64,000 nucleotides of DNA from Paenibacillus jilunlii (GCF_900102965.1 NZ_FNGM01000005.1:251822-315821), one strand, 5' to 3'. Positions 1 to 9,076 are shown, counted from the stretch's first letter. Program-made: numbers and translations. Notes: a model not told the origin generated them from the letters alone.

Positions 1-1042
1 GCTCATCCAGTGCCGGGAGCCGCCCCGTATTCTTCAGCCATTCCAGCTGTGCAGAGCTTGAAGTGACATAGGCAAGCCATTGGACAGCAGCCTCCGGATT
101 GCCCGACTGTGCCGGAAGAGCAAAGAACCGGCTGTGAATTGCCTCATACCTTAACCCGCTGCTGCCGGTAAGCGGTGCTTCGGCAGCCAGTGATGAATTT
201 CCGTGCAGCTGCCATTCCGATAACGGAAGAGCGGCAACTGCTATGGTGCCATCCTGCAGCATATCCCAGAGATCCGGATTCGTATTGCTGGTGAGGTAGA
301 AATGGCTGCCTGCGTATTGCGTCCATTCCAGCAGCGCCGGATTAACAGACTGCAGGCTGCCGCCCATGCTCTCCAGCACAGCGGAATATCCATATGGATT
401 GCGGGTATCCATCGCCAGTAAATATTGCCGCTTCTCCGGATGCTCCCGAATAACCTTAAGCAGCGCGTTCCACTGCTCCATGCTTCTGGGCAATCCTGTG
501 ATTCCCAGTTCCGAGAGATGCTGCGGCGAATATACAAGCACATAGGGATCAATATCAAGAGGGACTCCCCAATCATAACCATTCCACTGCATTTGCGGGA
601 TCAGTGTAGTTAGCGGAGCACTCCCGGGAACACTCTGGTAAATATCAACCGGAAGCAAGTAACCCTGAGTAGCCAAATCCGTGATGCTCCGCCCATCCGT
701 CATTATAATATCCGGACTGTTGCCAATCGTCAGATCTTGCTTCAGAACCCCGTCTGCCTCTCCGCTGCCCACATTACTTAGGATAACTTGAGTTCCGCTG
801 AACAAGCTGTAATTGTTGCTGATCCGCTGCAGTTCATTAAATTCCTCATCGCTTAAAGACACCCGGATATTCAGACTTTGAATCCTGTCTTTATCACCGG
901 AAGCGGGACGCTCCGATTGATTCAGCTGCTGCTTCAGCGGATGGGTATCTTCCCGGGTATCCAGCTCCATGCTGGGGGACAGGCTTGTCAGCGACAGCAA
1001 TAAAATAGCAAACAGCAGCCAGTAGTTTCTCCTTCTCAGCAC
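1..1042 (-). CDS. Extracellular solute-binding protein (partial, C-terminus off the left edge)
   Basis: The frame is open from a GTG at 1042, preceded by a strong GGGAGGAG ribosome site, to the window edge, giving about 347 residues. The N-terminus (LRRRNYWLLFAILLLSLTSL) is a signal or anchor segment without a lipobox cysteine. The body has the style of ABC-transporter sugar-binding proteins of family 1: LTIGNSPDIIMTDG, a WGVPLDIDPYVLVY segment after the first lobe, and MEQWNALLKVI. It would bind a solute outside the membrane and deliver it to a permease. No permease gene is visible because the window ends. The missing lipobox is unusual for a Gram-positive binding protein, so it may be membrane-tethered or act as a sensor. 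The substrate is unknown. Confidence 0.7.
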   Translation of the reverse strand, partial: MLRRRNYWLLFAILLLSLTSLSPSMELDTREDTHPLKQQLNQSERPASGDKDRIQSLNIRVSLSDEEFNELQRISNNYSLFSGTQVILSNVGSGEADGVLKQDLTIGNSPDIIMTDGRSITDLATQGYLLPVDIYQSVPGSAPLTTLIPQMQWNGYDWGVPLDIDPYVLVYSPQHLSELGITGLPRSMEQWNALLKVIREHPEKRQYLLAMDTRNPYGYSAVLESMGGSLQSVNPALLEWTQYAGSHFYLTSNTNPDLWDMLQDGTIAVAALPLSEWQLHGNSSLAAEAPLTGSSGLRYEAIHSRFFALPAQSGNPEAAVQWLAYVTSSSAQLEWLKNTGRLPALDE

Positions 1043-1174
1043 GTTCCTTCTCCTCCCGCCTATAACTCGTCTTCCCCATTTTACCAGAAGCCTCCCTGCT
1101 TGTCTGCCGGGTTGAAAACGTTCTCTTCTATTATATAGGTGTGAACGGCGAGGACTTCAAATTTTGCGGCATTG

Positions 1175-1310
1175 GGCCATTCCAAGAAAGCTTTGGACTT
1201 CCGATCGCTGTTATCCTCAGATTTCCTGATTTGAATTTACCGCCGCCGCGGTAGAAATCCGAGGATAGCATATGCTTTCGAGGCGAGCTTTCCTACGGAA
1301 AGCTTTCAGG
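1175..1310. repeat. Long imperfect inverted repeat in the gene-free stretch 1043-1919
   Basis: The arm TTATCCTCAGATTTC (1211-1225) pairs with GAAATCCGAGGATAG (1254-1268) around a GC-rich centre. Further out, AAAGCTTTGG near 1188 faces GAGCTTTCC near 1286. A second small hairpin (GCTTTCC-TAC-GGAAAGC) sits at about 1288-1304. There is no T-tract, so it is not a clear terminator. It may be a dispersed element or a folded RNA. Confidence 0.4.
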
Positions 1311-1515
1311 CGAACGCTGCCGCTTCTCCAGTTCCAAACTTTCTTTCCATTCTTTTGCCGCCAAAAAAATCACCCCCCGCCGTTCATTGGGGGCGGCAAA
1401 AGAAACAGCCGGGAGTGAGTTCTCCCGGCTGATTGCTGAAACCAGATCGGCCTGCAGACTTGAGATAGCCTGCAAACCAACATACATCGTATATACTGGC
1501 ATATGCCGCCAACAA

Positions 1516-1700
1516 TCTATTGCACTTTATACACTCAAATTTGCAAAAATCTGCCCCATTTTGATTTCTATTGCACTTTGTACACTAGATTTCCCGGATT
1601 TAACCCAAAGAGGGAGTATTTCTTAAAATCTGTTGCACGAAATACAGCAGATTGTGTTGAGACAGCTATTTCTCCCTCATTCTGTTGTATAAAGTGCAAT
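1516..1700. repeat. Locus 1 of a dispersed TCTGTTGCA / TGCAACAGA motif family
   Basis: Four degenerate copies of a roughly 21-24 bp near-palindrome lie at 1516-1535, 1567-1586, 1629-1652 and 1681-1700. The left arm resembles TCTGTTGCAC or TCTATTGCAC and the right arm TGTACAGCAGA or GTGCAAT. Four more copies occur at 33318-33504. The DNA here is AT-rich compared with its surroundings. Short open frames crossing it lack ribosome sites and look spurious. Confidence 0.6.
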
Positions 1701-1720
1701 CACACTAACTCTGGTTCTAG

Positions 1721-1866
1721 TTACGACTAAGCTTAGCGACTGGGCTAGCGCGACTGAGTTAGAGCGACTGAGCTGGAGCGGCTGAGCTAGATTGAGCTAG
1801 AGCGACTGTACTGGAGCGGCTGAGCTAGCACGACTGTGCTGGATTAGCTGTGCTAGAGCGGCTAAG
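1721..1866. repeat. Degenerate 14-bp tandem repeat, about 10 units
   Basis: The consensus unit is AGCGACTGAGCTAG. Units run at 1735, 1749, 1763, 1777, then a shortened unit at 1791, then 1801, 1815, 1829, 1843 and 1857, with a decayed unit at 1721. Substitutions are frequent but the 14-bp register is kept except at 1791. The array lies just downstream of the ylaK-like gene (ending at 1920). No function is known to me. Confidence 0.7.
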
Positions 1867-1919
1867 GCGAACGATAGTATCTACATGGGTGGAACTAGCT
1901 CTATAAGCCAAAACCTGCA

Positions 1920-3251
1920 CTACAGCAGATCAGCCGCCAGCTGGGCCAGGTGCGAACGCTCGCCCTTTTCAAGGGTAATATGGCCGCTGATGCCCTGCTG
2001 CTTGAACTTCTCCACAATGTAGCTGAGCCCGTTGCTTGCAGCATCGAGATAAGGATGGTCAATCTGTTCCGGGTCGCCCATGAGGATCACTTTACTGCCT
2101 TCCCCGGCCCGGGAGACAATGGTCTTCACCTCATGGCGGGACAGGTTCTGGGCCTCATCGATGATGATGAATTGAGACGGGATCGAACGTCCGCGGATGT
2201 AGGTGAGGGCCTCCACTTGAATGCTGCCCAGTCCCATCAGGATTTTATCGATATCGCCGGACTTCTTCGTATCGAACAGAAATTCCAGATTATCGTAAAT
2301 CGGCTGCATCCAGGGACGAAGCTTCTCGTCCTTCTCACCCGGCAGATACCCGATATCCTTCCCCATTGGAACGACCGGACGGGCGATCAGCAGCTTCTTG
2401 TACTTATGCTCATCTTCAACCTTGAACAGTCCGGCAGCCAGGGCCAGCAAGGTTTTGCCAGTTCCCGCTTTGCCGGTAATGGTCACCAGCGGGATATCAT
2501 CATTCAGCAGCAGTTCCAGCGCCATCCGCTGCTGGGCGTTGCGTGCACTGATTCCCCATACCGCATCATTTCCGAGATAGAGCGGCTCCAGGCGGGACGC
2601 GTCGCTATTGACTTTGAGCAGAGCCGACTTGCCGGTGCCAATCTCATCCTTCATGATAACGAACTCATGCGGGTACAGCGTGTAAGACAAGGCCAGTTGT
2701 TTGACGGACAAAGAACGGTGGCTGTAATATTCATCAATCAGCGAAGGATGTACCATTAGCGACTGATACCCTGCATACAGCTCGTTCAAATCACCGGTGC
2801 GGTCGGACAGATAATCCTCCGGTGTAATGCCTAGCACATCCGCCTTAATGCGGACGAGCACATCTTTACTCACGAGTACCACAGGACGCGGTTCAGCCTT
2901 TTCATTCTCCTCATGGAGATAATTAAGTGCGACAGCCAAAATCCGGTTGTCATTGGACACTTCGCCGAACATTTCCTGTACCTTAACGAAGCTGCGGTGG
3001 TTAAGCTCTACCTTCAGCGTGCCTCCATGCTCGAGTACCACACCGCTATGCAGGTGGCCCAGTTCACGAAGTCCGTCTAATAAGCGCGACACGGTGCGGG
3101 CGTTGCGGCCGATTTCATCGGCATTACGCTTCTTGGAGTCGATTTCTTCCAGGACTACAGCCGGAATGACCACTTCATGCTCCTTGAAAGCAAAAATCGA
3201 ATTGGGGTCGTGCAGAAGCACGTTGGTGTCTAGTACAAATATCTTTTTCAT
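1920..3251 (-). CDS. ylaK: PhoH2-type protein: PIN RNase domain fused to PhoH ATPase (YlaK-like)
   Basis: The 443-residue product has an N-terminal PIN domain (MKKIFVLDTNVLLHDP, with acidic residues typical of metal-dependent RNases). A C-terminal PhoH-type P-loop ATPase carries GKAGTGKT near residue 245 and IIIDEAQN as Walker B. PhoH2 proteins characterised in mycobacteria couple RNA unwinding to RNA cleavage. The ATG at 3251 was chosen because GGAGGGG lies 7 nt upstream. A frame extension further upstream lacks a ribosome site. It is divergent from the YlaJ-like lipoprotein gene, as ylaK and ylaJ are neighbours in B. subtilis. A second, PIN-less PhoH is encoded at 37447-38418. Confidence 0.88.
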   Translation of the reverse strand: MKKIFVLDTNVLLHDPNSIFAFKEHEVVIPAVVLEEIDSKKRNADEIGRNARTVSRLLDGLRELGHLHSGVVLEHGGTLKVELNHRSFVKVQEMFGEVSNDNRILAVALNYLHEENEKAEPRPVVLVSKDVLVRIKADVLGITPEDYLSDRTGDLNELYAGYQSLMVHPSLIDEYYSHRSLSVKQLALSYTLYPHEFVIMKDEIGTGKSALLKVNSDASRLEPLYLGNDAVWGISARNAQQRMALELLLNDDIPLVTITGKAGTGKTLLALAAGLFKVEDEHKYKKLLIARPVVPMGKDIGYLPGEKDEKLRPWMQPIYDNLEFLFDTKKSGDIDKILMGLGSIQVEALTYIRGRSIPSQFIIIDEAQNLSRHEVKTIVSRAGEGSKVILMGDPEQIDHPYLDAASNGLSYIVEKFKQQGISGHITLEKGERSHLAQLAADLL

Positions 3252-3357
3252 GTTATCCCCTCCACAGCGCCTGGTTTGATTGATCATACATAACTCCATT
3301 CAGCAAGGGCAAGCTAAGATAAAAAACTGATCTATTGGCTGAAAGGAGTACGCACAT

Positions 3358-3930
3358 ATGAGAAAATCAATGTGTCTGTTGCTGGTACTGCTGCTGCTGA
3401 CAAGCTGCGGTATCGCTAATAAAGAGTCATCACCCTCTCCTCAGGATAATCAATCGGCAAAAGCTTTGAGCAGCCAGGGGAACCGCGAAGTGCAGAATTT
3501 GGCAGATGGAAGTGATGCAGGCCTTACGCCTCAATCACAGCCCGGACAACCTTCGGACGCTGGAGATGAAAGCGATGTTGCGCTTAAAGACCATTTTGAG
3601 CAGTTGGCCAGTAGAGTTCCCGGTGTAAAGGGCGCTCACTGTGTAGTCATGAACAACGTCGCCGTAGTTGGTATTGATGTTGACGGAACACTTACCCGGT
3701 CACGGGTAGGAAATATCAAATATTCCGTGGCTGAAGCCATCCGCAAGGACCCGAGAAGTGTAAAAGCACTTGTCACTGCCGACATGGATGTCTCCAGCAG
3801 ACTTGCTGAAATGGGACGCCATATCAGCAAAGGACACCCGGTATCCGGATTCGCCTCCGAGATGGCCGACATTATCGGCCGCATTATGCCGCAGCTTCCG
3901 GAAGATACGAAACCTCGGGGCAACCAATAG
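3358..3930 (+). CDS. ylaJ: YhcN/YlaJ-family sporulation lipoprotein
   Basis: This 190-residue lipoprotein has a signal peptide ending in the lipobox LLTSC (Cys about 17), followed by a low-complexity linker rich in Ser, Gln and Asp (about residues 20-75). The YhcN/YlaJ domain then begins (VPGVKGAHCVVMNNVAVVGIDV). Family members are made during sporulation and found in spores; the exact role is not settled. AAAGGAG precedes the ATG. It ends in front of a terminator hairpin at 4039-4075. The neighbouring ylaK-like gene on the opposite strand supports the YlaJ assignment. Confidence 0.82.
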   Translation: MRKSMCLLLVLLLLTSCGIANKESSPSPQDNQSAKALSSQGNREVQNLADGSDAGLTPQSQPGQPSDAGDESDVALKDHFEQLASRVPGVKGAHCVVMNNVAVVGIDVDGTLTRSRVGNIKYSVAEAIRKDPRSVKALVTADMDVSSRLAEMGRHISKGHPVSGFASEMADIIGRIMPQLPEDTKPRGNQ

Positions 3931-4038
3931 CCGGCAGAACCTTCGAACCTTTGGATGCAGAAACGGTTAGGCTATTCCTAAAAAGGCATCCGGTACTGCA
4001 AATAAGGATGATGGATAAAAGGAAATACATCCTTATAG

Positions 4039-4075
4039 TTAAAAAAAGCCTAGTGAGATCATCACTGGGCTTTTT
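4039..4075. terminator. Bidirectional rho-independent terminator
   Basis: The stem GCCTAGTGA / TCACTGGGC is flanked by A-run and T-run, so it can end transcription of the ylaJ-like gene rightwards and of the split-barrel gene leftwards. The TGA stop codon of the latter (4062-4064) lies inside the hairpin. Confidence 0.85.
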
Positions 4076-4517
4076 GCATGGCAGCAAACACCTGTCCGTC
4101 CAGCTTCTCAGCCGCACGTGCATCGTATACCTTAGCATATTTTGGGGCGGACTCCAGCTGAGCGCCATAGAACAGCGCATTGCGGACCGCTTCAATTTCA
4201 ACATCAAAACAGCACATTTTGAACGGAACATCGGGCAGCGGGTCCTGCCTCACCAATGCACGCCCGTTGATTGCATGCACGGTTCCCTCGCCAAACACCG
4301 TTATGGTCACGAGCGGATTAACTTTCATATTGTTCACAAGTCTGGAGCGGTGGTCCACTGCAAGACGCACTGTAGAAGGGCTCACTGCATAGATCCAGGA
4401 AATAGCGGTGGACGTAGGCCCGCCGGATTCCGCATCCACAGTGTTCAGCAGAACAAAAGTCTCTGACTGCAGCATGGTTAGCAGGGTTTCATTAAGCTGT
4501 GCAACGGCTTCGGACAT
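4062..4517 (-). CDS. Pyridoxamine 5'-phosphate oxidase-like split-barrel protein
   Basis: The 151-residue protein resembles the FMN-binding split-barrel family: ETFVLLNTVDAESGGPTST begins the barrel, VRLAVDHRSRLVNNMKVNP matches the usual flavin-phosphate contact region, and VTITVFGEGTVHAINGRA follows. It probably binds FMN or a related flavin; the substrate is unknown. The ATG at 4517 follows GGGGG and lies downstream of a good promoter (-10 at 4562-4567), which rules out the upstream ATG at 4553. In B. subtilis a gene of this general type (ylaL) sits next to ylaK, so it may be the YlaL counterpart. Confidence 0.72.
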   Translation of the reverse strand: MSEAVAQLNETLLTMLQSETFVLLNTVDAESGGPTSTAISWIYAVSPSTVRLAVDHRSRLVNNMKVNPLVTITVFGEGTVHAINGRALVRQDPLPDVPFKMCCFDVEIEAVRNALFYGAQLESAPKYAKVYDARAAEKLDGQVFAAMQKAQ

Positions 4518-4561
4518 AAGTACAGGCCCCCTATGACGCTTGAATGCATTCAATTTATTAT

Positions 4562-4591
4562 ATTATATCACATGCCCGAACTTGCATTCAA
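4562..4591 (-). promoter_or_regulatory. SigA-type promoter for the split-barrel gene
   Basis: On the minus strand, TTGAAT (4586-4591), an 18-bp spacer and TATAAT (4562-4567) place the start near 4555, about 38 nt before the ATG at 4517. The -35 overlaps the stop codon of the upstream LCP gene. Confidence 0.75.
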
Positions 4592-5676
4592 TTTTGAGAA
4601 TCTGCCGTGCCGCCGGGTGCAATACCCGCAATCCGGTCATGAAGGCTTTGCTTCGCGGCCTCAAGCTCTTTATCGTTAATATATACATATGGACTGCGCC
4701 AGGTTCCGGTCACCGGCTTAAATTCAATATTCTCTTTCGATATTTTCCAATAGGCAGAGATTATATTTTTGATCTGCGCATTTTCGATATCCGTCTTCAT
4801 GTTGTCATCCACCGCGTCCAGCACTTTGCCAATCTTCAGAACGCCGCCCAGAGACTGCATCTGTCCGACTAAAGAATTCAGCACCTCATTCTGGCGTTTG
4901 TTGCGGTCAAAGTCGTCGGATGCCTTCGTTTTCGGACTGCAGTTCGACTTGCGGTAGCGCACGTAGTCGAGTGCATCACCCCCATTCAGCCGGGCTGGAC
5001 CCTTGGTCAGATTGATATCCGTACCATCCACACTATCGGTATAGCACATATTCTCACTGATATTAACATCTACGCCGCCCAGTTCATCCACAACATCACG
5101 GAAACCTTGAAAATCAAGCACGGTCGCATAATCTACGTCGATATCCAGATACTTGCCCATCATCGTCTTCATTTCGTCTTCGGCAAGAATACCTGAGGTC
5201 TTCTCCTTGCTCTTGAAGCGGGCATAAAATGCATTGATTTTGGTTTTCTTGTATCCGCTAAGCTCCACATACGTGTCACGGGGAAGTGAGACCACCGTAG
5301 CGGACTGTGTTTTGGGATTGAGGGCCACAACCATAATAACATCCGTTAGATTGGAGGGATGTTTGGGCCGGTTGTCCGTCCCCAGCAGCAGTATGGTGAT
5401 GGGCTTCTCTGCAGCGGAATGGCCAGCCTTAACGGGCTTATCCACGCCAAAGCTTCCATGATCAAACTTCCAATACAGATATCCTGCATATCCCAGCACG
5501 GCCAGAATGGCAATAATCAGAAGGGTTAATACCATTTTCCCCATTCTCGCCAATGCTCCGCGTTTCTTAACTTGTTTTTTCTTTTGTACGGTTCTGGCCG
5601 CGCTGTTCGGCTGCGGTCTGCCATTTCTTGGGTTGCCGCCGGATCTTGGCGGCAAACTTCCTTTACTTGTACTCAT
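4588..5676 (-). CDS. LytR-CpsA-Psr (LCP) family cell-wall glycopolymer ligase
   Basis: This 362-residue protein has a basic, low-complexity cytoplasmic N-terminus and one membrane segment (MVLTLLIIAILAVLGYAGYLY, about residues 47-67). The extracellular LCP domain carries ILLLGTDNR, DVIMVVALN and SLPRDTYV with the conserved Arg/Asp pair, plus DYVRYRKS near its end. LCP enzymes transfer undecaprenyl-linked polymers such as teichoic acid to peptidoglycan. The ATG at 5676 has AAAGGA 12 nt upstream; a TTG at 5703 lacks a site. The product could instead be called a TagU-like anionic-polymer ligase or a LytR-type regulator; the family call is firm. Confidence 0.88.
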   Translation of the reverse strand: MSTSKGSLPPRSGGNPRNGRPQPNSAARTVQKKKQVKKRGALARMGKMVLTLLIIAILAVLGYAGYLYWKFDHGSFGVDKPVKAGHSAAEKPITILLLGTDNRPKHPSNLTDVIMVVALNPKTQSATVVSLPRDTYVELSGYKKTKINAFYARFKSKEKTSGILAEDEMKTMMGKYLDIDVDYATVLDFQGFRDVVDELGGVDVNISENMCYTDSVDGTDINLTKGPARLNGGDALDYVRYRKSNCSPKTKASDDFDRNKRQNEVLNSLVGQMQSLGGVLKIGKVLDAVDDNMKTDIENAQIKNIISAYWKISKENIEFKPVTGTWRSPYVYINDKELEAAKQSLHDRIAGIAPGGTADSQN

Positions 5677-5760
5677 AATGAAATAAGGTCCTTTTCGTTT
5701 CAACTGGTATTAGATGGCTTGCTCTTTCTATTAGACGAAATCAAGCTGCAAAAGTTGCGG

Positions 5761-6057
5761 TTACTGCTGTTTGCCCGCTGCCGCCGCCTTGCGTTTCTGC
5801 CGGGCCTCCACCATGTAGCGGACTCTCACCAGCAGCATAAGGCCTACAGCCACTAGCAGACACTGAATAATCGGCAGCTTGTCATGCTGGAAGATGAGCA
5901 GCATTCCTGAGCCGAGCGCCATCATAAGATAGAGGACAATCTCCTTGCCGATCGGCAGCTTCTGATTCACTCGGAAAACACGGTTATACACATAAGTCAG
6001 CAAAATAAAAATGACAATATAAGCCACAACAGGATGCTCTGCGAACCAGCTCTGCAC
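5761..6057 (-). CDS. ylaH: YlaH-like small membrane protein
   Basis: The 98-residue protein has three predicted membrane segments (AYIVIFILLTYVYN, EIVLYLMMALGSGMLLIF, IIQCLLVAVGLMLLV) and a basic C-terminal tail. YlaH sits next to typA in B. subtilis; its function is unknown. It starts with GTG, with GGAGGGAG 9 nt upstream. It lies downstream of typA in the same direction but beyond the typA terminator at 6155-6193, so it likely has its own start or depends on read-through. Confidence 0.75.
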   Translation of the reverse strand: MQSWFAEHPVVAYIVIFILLTYVYNRVFRVNQKLPIGKEIVLYLMMALGSGMLLIFQHDKLPIIQCLLVAVGLMLLVRVRYMVEARQKRKAAAAGKQQ

Positions 6058-6154
6058 AGCTCGTCACTCCCTCCGGGAATAAGTTCGCTTACATTATATC
6101 ATCCGCCGGGACATTATACCGCAATTAATCCTAAGAATTTGATATATCCACTTC

Positions 6155-6193
6155 AGGAAAAAAGAACAGCCGCCGGATGTTATCCGGCGGCTT
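6155..6193 (-). terminator. Terminator of typA
   Basis: The perfect stem AGCCGCCGGAT / ATCCGGCGGCT with a three-base loop (6168-6192) is followed on the minus strand by TTCTTTTTTCC. It lies 56 nt after the typA stop. Confidence 0.9.
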
Positions 6194-6248
6194 ATACGAG
6201 CAAAGAATCGGTTCAAGCTCCAAAAGGGAACACCCTACGCCTTAAAAC

Positions 6249-8093
6249 TTAGGCTTGGCTGGCTTGCGCAGCTTTGCGCTGCTTTTCTACACGTTCACGT
6301 TCGCCCTTGTTCAGGATTTTTTTACGCAAACGGACAGATTTAGGCGTGATTTCGCAATATTCATCATCGTTCAGGTACTCAAGCGCACCTTCCAGTGAGA
6401 ACAGGCGAGGCGTCTTCATCTTTACGGTTTCATCCTTCGTCGCAGAGCGGACGTTGGTCAGTGCTTTTTCCTTGCAGATGTTGACGATAATGTCATTATC
6501 GCGGGTATGCTCGCCTACGATCATACCTTCGTAAATTTCAGTACCCGGCTCCAGGAAGAGGATACCGCGGTCTTCAACCCCCATCATGCCGTAGAATGTG
6601 GTTGTTCCGGTCTCGCTGGATACCAGCACGCCTTGATGGCGTCCGCCAACCTGTCCGCCAATCAGAGGAGCGTAGCTGTCAAAGGCGTGGTTCATTACAC
6701 CATAGCCGCGTGTCAGCGTCAGGAAGTACGTGTTGTAGCCAATCAGGCCGCGTGCCGGGATCAGGAACTCCAGGCGCACCTGTCCGGTCCCGTGATTGAT
6801 CATATTGACCATTTCCGCTTTGCGGGTACCCAGGCTTTCCATTACGGCGCCCATGCTTTCTTCCGGAATATCAATCATCAGACGCTCAAGCGGCTCCATT
6901 TTGACACCATCGATTTCCTTCACGATAACCTCTGGCTTGGATACCTGCATTTCGTAGCCTTCACGGCGCATATTCTCAATCAGAATCCCCAGGTGAAGCT
7001 CACCGCGTCCGGACACGATAAATGCGTCAGGGCTGTCAGTTTCCAGCACACGCAAGCTCACATCGGTTTCCAGTTCTTTGAAGAGGCGTTCACGCAGCTT
7101 GCGGGAAGTTACCCATTTACCTTCTTTGCCGGCAAAAGGACTGTTGTTCACGAGGAACGTCATTTGCATCGTCGGCTCATCAATCTTCAGAACAGGCAGC
7201 GCTTCAGGATTCTGCGGATCAGCAATTGTTTCACCGATGTTGATATCCTTGATCCCGGCAATCGCCACAATGTCACCTGCGCCCGCTTCGTCGGTTTCCA
7301 CCCGCTTCAGGCCCTGGAAGCCAAAAAGCTTCTCAATGCGGGCTGTTTTGCTCTTGCCGTCACGCATGATCACAGTAACGGATTGGCCTTGCTTGATTAC
7401 ACCGCGGTTCACACGTCCGATCGCGATGCGTCCCAGGTATTCGTTATAATCCATCAAAGTAACAAGGAACTGCAGCGGCTCGTCTACTTTTTCAGTTGGA
7501 GCAGGGATATGCTCGGTAATGGTTTCATAAAGGGCAAGCATGTTATCGTCCTGCTTCTCAGGGTCCATGCTGGATGTGCCGTTCAATGCGGAAGCATACA
7601 CAACCGGGAATTCCAACTGGTCATCACTGGCTTCCAGCTCAATGAACAGGTCCAGCACTTCATCAATAACTTCCTTCGGACGGGCTGCAGGACGGTCAAT
7701 CTTGTTCACGACAACGATAGGTGTCAGGTGCTGCTCCAGCGCTTTGCGCAGAACGAATTTCGTTTGCGGCATGCAGCCTTCGTAAGCATCTACAACCAGC
7801 AGTACACCGTCAACCATCTTCATGATGCGTTCCACTTCACCGCCGAAGTCGGCGTGTCCCGGAGTATCTACAATGTTAATCAGGAACTCTTTATAGGTAA
7901 TAGCTGTATTTTTGGCTAGGATGGTAATTCCGCGTTCCCGCTCCAGATCGTTCGAGTCCATGGCCCGTTCTTGAAGGTGCTCGTGCGCACTGAAAATCCC
8001 GGACTGCTGCAGAAGCTGATCGACGAGTGTAGTCTTGCCATGGTCAACGTGGGCAATGATCGCAATATTGCGGATATCTTTTCTTGAATGCAT
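6249..8093 (-). CDS. typA: Ribosome-associated GTPase TypA/BipA
   Basis: This 614-residue, full-length translational GTPase has [18 protein letters not shown] (P-loop), [12 protein letters not shown] (G3) and VVNKIDRP (G4). These are followed by the EF-G-like domains and the C-terminal domain specific to BipA. It binds the ribosome and assists 50S assembly and growth under stress such as cold. The start at 8093 (MHSRKDIRN) fits family N-termini; AGAGGA lies about 13 nt upstream. A promoter is visible at 8212-8239 and a terminator at 6155-6193, so it appears monocistronic. Confidence 0.96.
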   Translation of the reverse strand: MHSRKDIRNIAIIAHVDHGKTTLVDQLLQQSGIFSAHEHLQERAMDSNDLERERGITILAKNTAITYKEFLINIVDTPGHADFGGEVERIMKMVDGVLLVVDAYEGCMPQTKFVLRKALEQHLTPIVVVNKIDRPAARPKEVIDEVLDLFIELEASDDQLEFPVVYASALNGTSSMDPEKQDDNMLALYETITEHIPAPTEKVDEPLQFLVTLMDYNEYLGRIAIGRVNRGVIKQGQSVTVIMRDGKSKTARIEKLFGFQGLKRVETDEAGAGDIVAIAGIKDINIGETIADPQNPEALPVLKIDEPTMQMTFLVNNSPFAGKEGKWVTSRKLRERLFKELETDVSLRVLETDSPDAFIVSGRGELHLGILIENMRREGYEMQVSKPEVIVKEIDGVKMEPLERLMIDIPEESMGAVMESLGTRKAEMVNMINHGTGQVRLEFLIPARGLIGYNTYFLTLTRGYGVMNHAFDSYAPLIGGQVGGRHQGVLVSSETGTTTFYGMMGVEDRGILFLEPGTEIYEGMIVGEHTRDNDIIVNICKEKALTNVRSATKDETVKMKTPRLFSLEGALEYLNDDEYCEITPKSVRLRKKILNKGERERVEKQRKAAQASQA

Positions 8094-8211
8094 GATTTGT
8101 ATCCAAATCCTCTCATTTATCAAATTAAAAATGTTTAAATTTATAGCTTGTCGCGGCAGTCTCACAAAAGAAGCGCCAGGCAGAAAGCCGACGCTTCAAC
8201 ATATCCTTAAT

Positions 8212-8239
8212 ATTATAGTGAAAGCACTATGAAAAGCAA
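8212..8239 (-). promoter_or_regulatory. SigA-type promoter of typA
   Basis: Minus strand: TTGCTT (8234-8239), a 16-bp spacer, TATAAT (8212-8217). It would give a leader of roughly 110 nt before the ATG at 8093. Confidence 0.6.
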
Positions 8240-8346
8240 GTCTTTTTATGAAAAAACGCTTTCCAGCTCCGTTTAATTTTGCTAAAGTTGCATTCGGGCA
8301 AATTTCCTGTTACCTCTTTCGTCCGGTTCTGCCTGAAATGTCTGGC

Positions 8347-8859
8347 TTACCAGCCTCCGTTCCACTTGTTGCGGCCTCCCGGTTTGCCGCGTCCGAAGAT
8401 CAGCCAAGCTCCCGCTGCAATCAGTATGGCCCCCAGTACATAGAGCGCTCCCGTTCCAAGCATGCTGAAGACCAGCAGCACTACACTAAGCAGACCCAGA
8501 ATGACGGCTGATGTGGTAAGTCCGCCGTTTCTCCCCGGGGAATAGATCGAATATTCGTATAGCCCGACGGCGATGCCCAGCAGCAGCAGCGGCCACAGAT
8601 GAGACATCAGTCCCCAGCCCCAGGTGTTGCACAAACCCAGAAGCAGCCCGTATACGGTCAGAATCCCAGCGGGCAGCAGCACCGATGCCGGAGCCCGGCG
8701 GCTGAAGAAAAGCACATGCAGGAACAGGCCGGGTACCAGAATCACAAGCGGCCACAGCGCCCGCCCGAGAAATCCGAACACCCCCAGCTTTCCGAACAGA
8801 ATCACTATGCCGGCGGCGAGGATAAATATACCCAGTTTTGCATCGTTTTTGGAAGACAT
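8347..8859 (-). CDS. Multi-pass membrane protein of unknown function
   Basis: The 170-residue protein has about six hydrophobic segments: LGIFILAAGIVILFGKLGVF, LWPLVILVPGLFLHVLFF, SVLLPAGILTVYGLLLGL, LWPLLLLGIAVGLYEY, AVILGLLSVVLLVFSML and LGAILIAAGAWLIF. It ends in a Gly/Arg/Trp-rich tail. The repeated LWPLxxLxxGL pattern resembles the membrane part of LiaF/LiaI-like envelope-stress proteins, but I cannot assign a family. The ATG is preceded by GAAGGGATGGG. It appears to stand alone, about 120 nt beyond the typA promoter. Confidence 0.7.
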   Translation of the reverse strand: MSSKNDAKLGIFILAAGIVILFGKLGVFGFLGRALWPLVILVPGLFLHVLFFSRRAPASVLLPAGILTVYGLLLGLCNTWGWGLMSHLWPLLLLGIAVGLYEYSIYSPGRNGGLTTSAVILGLLSVVLLVFSMLGTGALYVLGAILIAAGAWLIFGRGKPGGRNKWNGGW

Positions 8860-9005
8860 ATTTCACCCATCCCTTCAAAAATTCACGTCTTTTCTCTCAG
8901 CCCCGTCACTGAACCACACAAGCACGTGACAGGATTCTCTTTATATTTTATCTGAAAAATAAATAAAACACCATCATTCTTCTTTGTTTTGGGCAGCCAT
9001 GCCAA

Positions 9006-9046
9006 AGAGGCTGGGCCAAAGCTGCGGCAGCTCTGGTTCAGCCTCT
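9006..9046 (-). terminator. Probable terminator after the leftward TerC gene
   Basis: The long imperfect stem AGAGGCTG...CAGCCTCT, with inner AGCTGC/GCAGCT pairing, lies 30 nt beyond the stop at 9077. The T-tract is weak (CTCTTTGG). The sequence ATTCCCGGATTTCAC is repeated directly between stop and hairpin (9052-9080). Confidence 0.5.
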
Positions 9047-9076
9047 ATTCATTCCCGGATTTCACATTCCCGGATT

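Noticed and set aside
3252..3299. Upstream extension of the ylaK-like start to 3299
   Set aside because: No ribosome site lies there, and the shorter start has an excellent one and matches family N-termini.
6507..7919. Long open frame opposite typA (470 codons)
   Set aside because: It is antisense to the conserved typA gene, has no ribosome site and encodes no recognisable domain. Long antisense frames are expected in GC-moderate conserved genes.
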